Positions 58,507-64,000 of a stretch of DNA of 64,000 nucleotides are shown piece by piece (within the stretch, counting starts at the first letter, position 1; every line of letters starts with the position of its first letter). The notes under the pieces are model-generated. The model had not been told where the DNA came from, did not search any database, and worked only from the letters and a program-made list of their open reading frames with translations. A program made the translations under genes and the position numbers. Source of the DNA: Branchiostoma floridae (taxonomy: Eukaryota > Chordata > Leptocardii > Amphioxiformes > Branchiostomatidae); contig NC_049979.1 of assembly GCF_000003815.2 (NCBI RefSeq), forward strand, positions 19,645,654 to 19,709,653. Direction: 5' to 3'.

Positions 58507-61500
58507 ATGGGCTCCACGGTTTCTAGAGACGATTTTGAGTGGAGTTACAGCGAGGAACCACACGCCTCTCGCAGGAAGCTCATTCTAGGTCAGTTGACAT
58601 GCATGTGTCGTTTCCGCTTAGCTGTGCATGATTCAGAAGAAAGTACAAACGTATAAACGTTAGTTGACACACTAATGTTAGCACTTCTTTGACTTAACAA
58701 GGAATATTTTGTGGGAATTCAGGGCGTTTTATGGCTTTATAGCAATGCTGTGGTGTTCTGTACATGATAGGAAAATGACCTATATTTTCGTGGAGTAATT
58801 TATGCAGCGGCCATTTTGCGTTCGAAAAAAAAATGTCACGTAACATTTCTCGTCAAGGCTGTCTGGCCTGTTGCGATTAGGCCCACGAGAAGCAAAATAT
58901 TCGTCCGTGAATGATTCCGAGGAAAAATTTTGCAGGGGAATGTCGCTGGACAATACATTTACTCGAAGCCCATAGCTGTCAGTGTATGCAAATTTAAACA
59001 CAGGTCTTGACCAAACGCCCAAAGTAAACGCCTGTCTCGGCTGCAGTCAAAACTCAAGAGGGTTCACTTTTGTGCCAAAGCCCTGCAAACATGGCCTCAC
59101 CAGGGGTCATTTTCAACTGACATGCAACCTTTTTTCACATCTAGAACACCATTTGAAGCCAGTAATTCAACCATGTAGCCAAGGACATTATGTAATGTGT
59201 ATGCTTGTGTAGCGGTGTCTTCAGACATAATAGAATTTACTTACACTGTGCAGGCACCATGATTGGCATGAAGCATGATTTATTTATTTTTTGGCGTACA
59301 AACTTTTTTCCATGACCAGTGAGATATGATTGCTCGCTTCAAGCCAAGGTATTTGCAAGCTTGGACTTATTTCATTCTGCTTCTTCTGCTAAGCTTCTAA
59401 GCATCATGCATGTGTAGGTAACGATGTGTTGTGTACTAGTATTTGAAAGCTGCAGATCTTACTGTACATCTTGAAGTAGCTGTGATGTTAATTTTTATTC
59501 ATGTCTTTCATGGTGACCTCCCAGCACCAATTCATGACACCGCAAATAATACCTCCCAACTCGACATTGATTCCCTGACATTGGTGAAAATGATTCTATA
59601 CCTGGATCTATGTAGTAAATTGTAAGGCGTAGGAAATTTTCACACAAGGATCGTAACCCAGTTCATTCTGATTCCCATGGCAGGAAATACTTGTTTGGAT
59701 TATTTGTGATCTTTGGATTTCCTGTCATTTATCAGAGTATCATCAGAGTGCACCCTCTTTTAATATGCAAAGACTATTATAATCAGAATAATGCAGTAAC
59801 CTCATTTACTGTTGATACCAGTTATGTGGAAGGATTTCTTGTAATTCATTACTACTAGTACTAGACTAGTATATTGTTGTAATGTTGGAGGCACTTCATT
59901 TCAATATTTTAGGGACAACACAACAAATACTCCAGAGATTGACAAACAATTTACTAGTAACTCTTAAACCACGACAGGTGTCCATACCTTTTTGCTCTAT
60001 TCTTACTTCCAGCTTGTTTGTTTGTACATTTGTATATGACAACAGCAAATGTGCAGTGTAGTGGGCCCTGACAGCTGCCATTGACCCATGACATTTGAAG
60101 GTTTTAAGGCTAGTCGAGATCATGAGCATATTTGTAGATTTGTATTTTCTCACTTTGGTATTGAGTATTTTGAGGGGAACGGGTTTTCTGCGCGTGGAGA
60201 ATTTGCGCGTGCGCGTGAAAAATAAAGTTCCTGAAAAATTTGCCGCAAGGAATTCTATGGTAGAAAAATTTGAACCTATGATATAATTCCCCATCTGTTA
60301 CCTGAATTTTTGGTTTGAAAAAACCTTGATTTTTAGATCCCTTGGGAATAGGTTAATTTGCATATTTTGAACATTTCAAAATCACGTAAATTTGGCAGAA
60401 ATGAATTGAAAAATTACTCATATGAGGTTTTATATTGTAAAATGTAACAATTTGAGGCTTTTCTCCATTCTAGAAGCTTCATTTCATCTTTTTTGAAGCA
60501 GATTGTTTCACGCGCAAATTTCAAACTTTTTGCGCGTGAAAAGTTAACATTTAAAAATCACTTGAAAATCACTCAGGTCGAGATTTTGTACTCTAGAATG
60601 CAACAATATGATGATAAATTCCATTTTGTGCCATCTTGTTTGAGCTTTTAAGTGTAAAACTGCAAAAACTTTTTGAATCCCTTTGGAATCAGCTAATTTG
60701 CATATTGTCACACGCAGATTTTTCACGCGCAAGTTTTCACGCGCAAATTCTTCACGCGCACAAAACCCCAACCCATTTTGAGTTTGAAGTTAAAAGATGT
60801 TAATGATCAAACAAATACATTGTTGGTCATATAGAAGTCCCCATTATTCCATGGGTTACCAACAAACTCCAACAAGTCCAAGGGTGGAAGGGACCAATAA
60901 TACCCAGTGCTCCTCAGTCTGTTCGCTAGACAGATCAGGAGTTCAAACATCTCTGACTGACTACAGCACTCAACAGCGAACTCCTGCACCCAATCGCCCT
61001 AGTGTGTGTGCTTATGTAGTGTACCCATGACTACATAACAGTCTGGCTTATAGGACAATAGGCTATTCATTGGTTGTGCACTCTAGTTTCCTCCTTTCTG
61101 TTCTGCAGGCAAAATGAAATCAATGGTCATGACTTCAGTGAACATGGACAGAGAATGGACCGATCCCGATCGAACGTATATCGAACAAATAGAACAAAGT
61201 GGAACCCCGTATTCTATTTCGAACACCTCCGTCAAAATGAACCCCTGGTGTACAGAAATGGCCAAAGAAAAATGCTAATGCTATTCTTTGTTGAAGACTA
61301 CACCCACCTAGTATAGGTATTGTGGGAGGGAGAGCCACTGCATAGCATTACGTTGATTTTGGGCAGGATGCACGTGTATAACGGTATGTATAAGACACGG
61401 GACTCTGCACTGGCAGAGTTTGTAGATGTGTCCCATTAGTTGGCGTGTAGTACAAGCTCCCTCCCCACGAGTGCCTAAGCTGCTTTCTTCTTGATTTCGC

Positions 61501-62378
61501 TTTTATCATGAGCATGAATGCAGTTGTTATGTATGCAACAAACGAAGTAGTAAACCAGTCACAGATAGATGTACCCTGGTTTTCACGTGCATCGACCGTA
61601 TGTCAGAAACCGGGCACTCCGGCCCACCAACAAGGTATTGATATGCGGTGCTTCCCGCTTCCGCTTTGACTGAAATTATAACGTCCTTACCACAACTATA
61701 TCCGCCCCCTCCTCAGATGACTGTACCCAGTGGATGAAGCCTTCAACAAAAAAGTCAGCGCATTTTTTTTCGGCCCGGTCTGAGAGGTTTTCAGCGTCAA
61801 AAAAGCTAAACAAAGTCAGTCGTTATTATCAACTAAATAGCGGCGGCGGCCAGTTCTGTCCGACAAACGCTGTTTTTGGCGGAGGTGTTCGAAATAGAAC
61901 ATGATCGAACAGGGGGCGGGGCTCCGGGATCGGTCCATACAGATAAGGATACTAGTTTGTGTGACACAAACCCTGCTGACCAGGGCTGTAACTGGCCCCT
62001 CCCTGCAGGTCGGTGGATGTTGGGTGGGCTGCTATAAGCGAGATTTAATCAGGCTATAAGTATAGTATACTATATTCTCGATGGCTTATATTGGCCAGTG
62101 AGGTCACTTTCAACATGTTCCGTCATCTTAGCTTGAATAACCAAGCTGAACAAACCATCCCAGACTGTAGCTGCAGCAGAAATGAACAGACATGCCACAG
62201 GTGGCATGAAAATTTGATCATCTTACTTTACGATATTAAGGTTGGTAATTTGTTGTACTGTTTGTCTGTTACAGCAAAGTACCCGCAGATGAAACAACTT
62301 TTTGGGCATGACTCCAACATGGTGTACAAGGTGGGCTTCATGCTGACACTACAGCTGATAGCCTGTTACTTTGTACAG
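58507..62378 (+). CDS. DEGS1: Sphingolipid delta-4 desaturase (DEGS) homologue, 3' end beyond window
   Basis: Exon 1 at 58507-58588 encodes [18 protein letters not shown] followed by HASRRKLIL and ends in phase 1 with donor GTCAGT. Exon 2 at 62275-62378 (acceptor tctgttacag, donor GTGAGT) encodes [20 protein letters not shown] and a hydrophobic helix ending CYFVQ. The joined sequence aligns with the N-terminus of DEGS1/DEGS2, which starts MGSRVSREDF in human. Gly2 with Ser6 keeps the N-myristoylation signal known for DEGS1. The enzyme introduces the 4,5-trans double bond of dihydroceramide in the ER membrane. The histidine-box catalytic exons lie to the right of the window. DEGS1 and DEGS2 cannot be told apart from this fragment. 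Confidence 0.9.
60170..60781. mobile_element. MITE with GCGCGTG-rich inverted ends in DEGS intron 1
   Basis: The left end gggttttctgcgcgtggaga continues ...atttgcgcgtg. The right end on the - strand is ggggttttgtgcgcgtgaag continuing ...atttgcgcgtg. Several TTTCACGCGCAA units lie inside both ends. About 600 bp, without transposase. An internal block (cccttgggaatagg-ttaatttgcatatt / ccctttggaatcagctaatttgcatatt) is repeated at 60340 and 60680. Confidence 0.7.
61155..61938. mobile_element. TIR element in DEGS intron 1
   Basis: The left end ATGGACCGATCCCG and, some 60 bases in, ttctatttcgaacacctccg are mirrored at the right end (cggaggtgttcgaaatagaa ... cgggatcggtccat). The arms are about 80 bp with an indel between. 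No transposase frame in the roughly 620-bp core. Confidence 0.7.
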
Positions 62379-63711
62379 GTGAGTTTGTCAGTCTCTTTAG
62401 AAACCTAGCAACAGAGTCAACAACAATGATCATGGGTCAGAGTAGATACATGTACTAGTACGCATATGCACAAAAATATTCAGTCGTGTAAATAATTTTC
62501 AAGTGTATTGCTAAGTTTATGTATTGACTATTAGTTTGTGATGAGTCAGTGTTTCTTTTCAACCAAGGTTGTATAAAGTTTCATTCCTTATGTTGATTCC
62601 ATTTTCAAAGCACACTGATGAATTCTGAAATGAAACTATGTATGCAAAGTACATACTGAAAGCACAAACTTGTAGGTTTGTAGAGATGTATTTAATACAA
62701 TATGATTGCATAAACAAGATTGCATAATTTAGACTAGAAAGGCCGGTATTTGCTTAGGAGCAAATTCAGCTATTTTCACTCCGCTCTCCCTCTTTATGCA
62801 AACATGGACTCTTCCAAAATTGAATTTGAAAAAAATGAATAACATGAGAGAATGACCCGGAACTACGATGCTACTATACTATTAGTACGTAGTACTGTAT
62901 GGTAATCAAACTTTTATTTCGTGAACACAACACGCACACAACATGCTAGTGTTTCACACATTAATAAAGAAGGCACCGTGTTACTTCAAGAAAAAAAGTT
63001 TTTATTTCACAAACGGAAATTGTGTTGTATTTTTTTCTACAGATGCAACACGTTATGCGACCCTAAACGTTGGTATTACGTATCCACAGCAGACAATAGC
63101 GTGGCTTACCTGCTTATTTACACAAGGCAAGGGCAGCTTAGTTACTGCACTTATTCAAGGTTGTCACAAGCATAACTAATCTTCATACAAGCAGACCTCT
63201 CCAAACAAACTGTACTACACTTTTAACTCTTTATCAAGATATGCTTATTAGCCGTTTTTAGCGAAGCGCATTAAAACAAAATCCAATTGGATATGATGCA
63301 ATATGGCAGCCCTGCAATGACATTATCAGTACAAATACATATAAAGTTAATGCACATTGTATTTAGACAAAAGGATCACATTCTATCTTTATACTTAGAG
63401 GTAATCAGCTAATACATAATATTGATGAACAAAGCTAATTAGCCACTGTATGTTTGCACGACGTCTGTTTTATATATCTCAATGTTTTGTATGCTTTTTG
63501 TCTAAAAAAGGATGCAGCAATTGCAGTAATTATACGTCTGTTACAACCTTAAAGTCCCATTTATTTTCCACATAAACTAATCAGTTTATGACTATTTAAT
63601 TGTTCTGATAAACTGTTTTTAGTACAGTACAGTACATTATTAAATTACACAGCATATACCATGGTGCGGTGTCTCAAATAACCTAATCATACATCAAGCT
63701 GGTAGATATAT
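62379..63711. other. Intron of the DEGS homologue, nothing recognised
   Basis: AT-rich sequence after coding exon 2. No further DEGS exon was found before the window end; the next expected exon with a histidine box is absent. Confidence 0.4.
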
Positions 63712-63890
63712 GTGGAGAAGGAGACCTCAGCCAACCGTTCACACTTACGCCACATCTTCAGAAAAGACGCTGGAGCCGCATGTTCCCCGTTTAGGAACTT
63801 TATTCGAACCGACACACAACAGACATGTTTCGCCGTGTGGCTTCCTCAGTGTTATGGGCTCATACATCAAGCTGGTGTTTCTGTCACAGT
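63712..63890 (-). mobile_element. Retroelement fragment, possibly Penelope-like
   Basis: The - strand text ...CTGAGGAAGCCACACGGCGAAAC followed by GTTCGAATAAAGTTCC resembles the terminal repeats of metazoan Penelope-like elements that carry hammerhead ribozymes. No reverse transcriptase or GIY-YIG domain is present in the window, so this would be an isolated end. Confidence 0.4.
63815..63856 (-). ncRNA. Hammerhead ribozyme-like motif (type I)
   Basis: On the - strand: stem I strand CATAACA, core CTGAGGA (fits CUGANGA), stem II GCC-acac-GGC with one extra A, then GAAA, a self-complementary ACATGT forming stem III, the GTC cleavage triplet, and TGTTGTG, which pairs with CATAACA over 7 positions including one G-U. 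The very short stem III is typical of retroelement hammerheads thought to act as dimers. Predicted cleavage is just 3' of the C at 63822. Confidence 0.6.
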
Positions 63891-64000
63891 TTCATTATGT
63901 ATGTGGGACACTTCTTGCACTTTGCTATCCTCTCCTTTGTGTCTGTTGGTGCCACCTTTGTAGCCAGTTGACTATTGTGTTCTCTGACATTTCCTTTGTG

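Overview
This window looks like nuclear DNA from an invertebrate chordate, most likely an amphioxus (Branchiostoma). That is an inference. It rests on intron-rich genes with GT-AG boundaries, recognisable deuterostome protein families (ZNRD2, FAM89, TRANK1, a Roco/MFHAS1-like protein, DEGS), an immune-type domain shuffle, a scaffold gap of exactly 100 N, and many short non-autonomous DNA transposons. I see no bacterial operons, rRNA genes or CRISPR arrays.

Layout. At 0.4-1.35 kb there is a transposon-like element holding an array of 13-14 short palindromes. At 1.87-3.36 kb are the last three coding exons of a ZNRD2 (SSSCA1) homologue on the + strand. At 4.85-18.1 kb is a two-exon FAM89/LRAP25 homologue on the - strand, with a 10.9-kb intron carrying two TIR elements and one orphan exon-like ORF. 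From 18.2 to 24.9 kb is intergenic DNA with a long GT microsatellite and a fold-back element with arms of about 700 bp. At 24.9-39.2 kb is a TRANK1-like gene on the + strand, with about 15 coding exons: TPRs, ankyrin repeats, a complete SF1 (UvrD/Rep-type) helicase motif set, a CCCH zinc finger, an IQ motif, one GC-AG intron and one assembly gap. Its likely 3' UTR contains an internally deleted mariner. At 40.7-41.2 kb is a tRNA-derived SINE.

At 41.8-50.1 kb, on the - strand and convergent with TRANK1, is an 11-coding-exon gene whose exons join phase-correctly into a 1570-residue protein. Its order is about 20 leucine-rich repeats, a ROC GTPase, a COR region, then two CARD domains. This LRR-ROC-COR-CARD-CARD arrangement is the most striking find: a Roco protein built like an NLR, with ROC in the place of NACHT and the CARDs at the C-terminus.

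From 50.2 to 58.4 kb is mostly non-coding sequence with a dispersed repeat pair and one weak gene candidate. At 58.5 kb a DEGS (sphingolipid delta-4 desaturase) homologue begins on the + strand. Its second exon is at 62.3 kb and the gene runs off the window; its first intron holds two TIR elements. Near the right end, the - strand carries a 42-nt sequence that folds as a type I hammerhead ribozyme next to retroelement-like sequence.

The named genes do not form an obvious pathway. The TRANK1-like NTPase and the Roco-CARD protein are tail-to-tail neighbours; any functional link is speculation.
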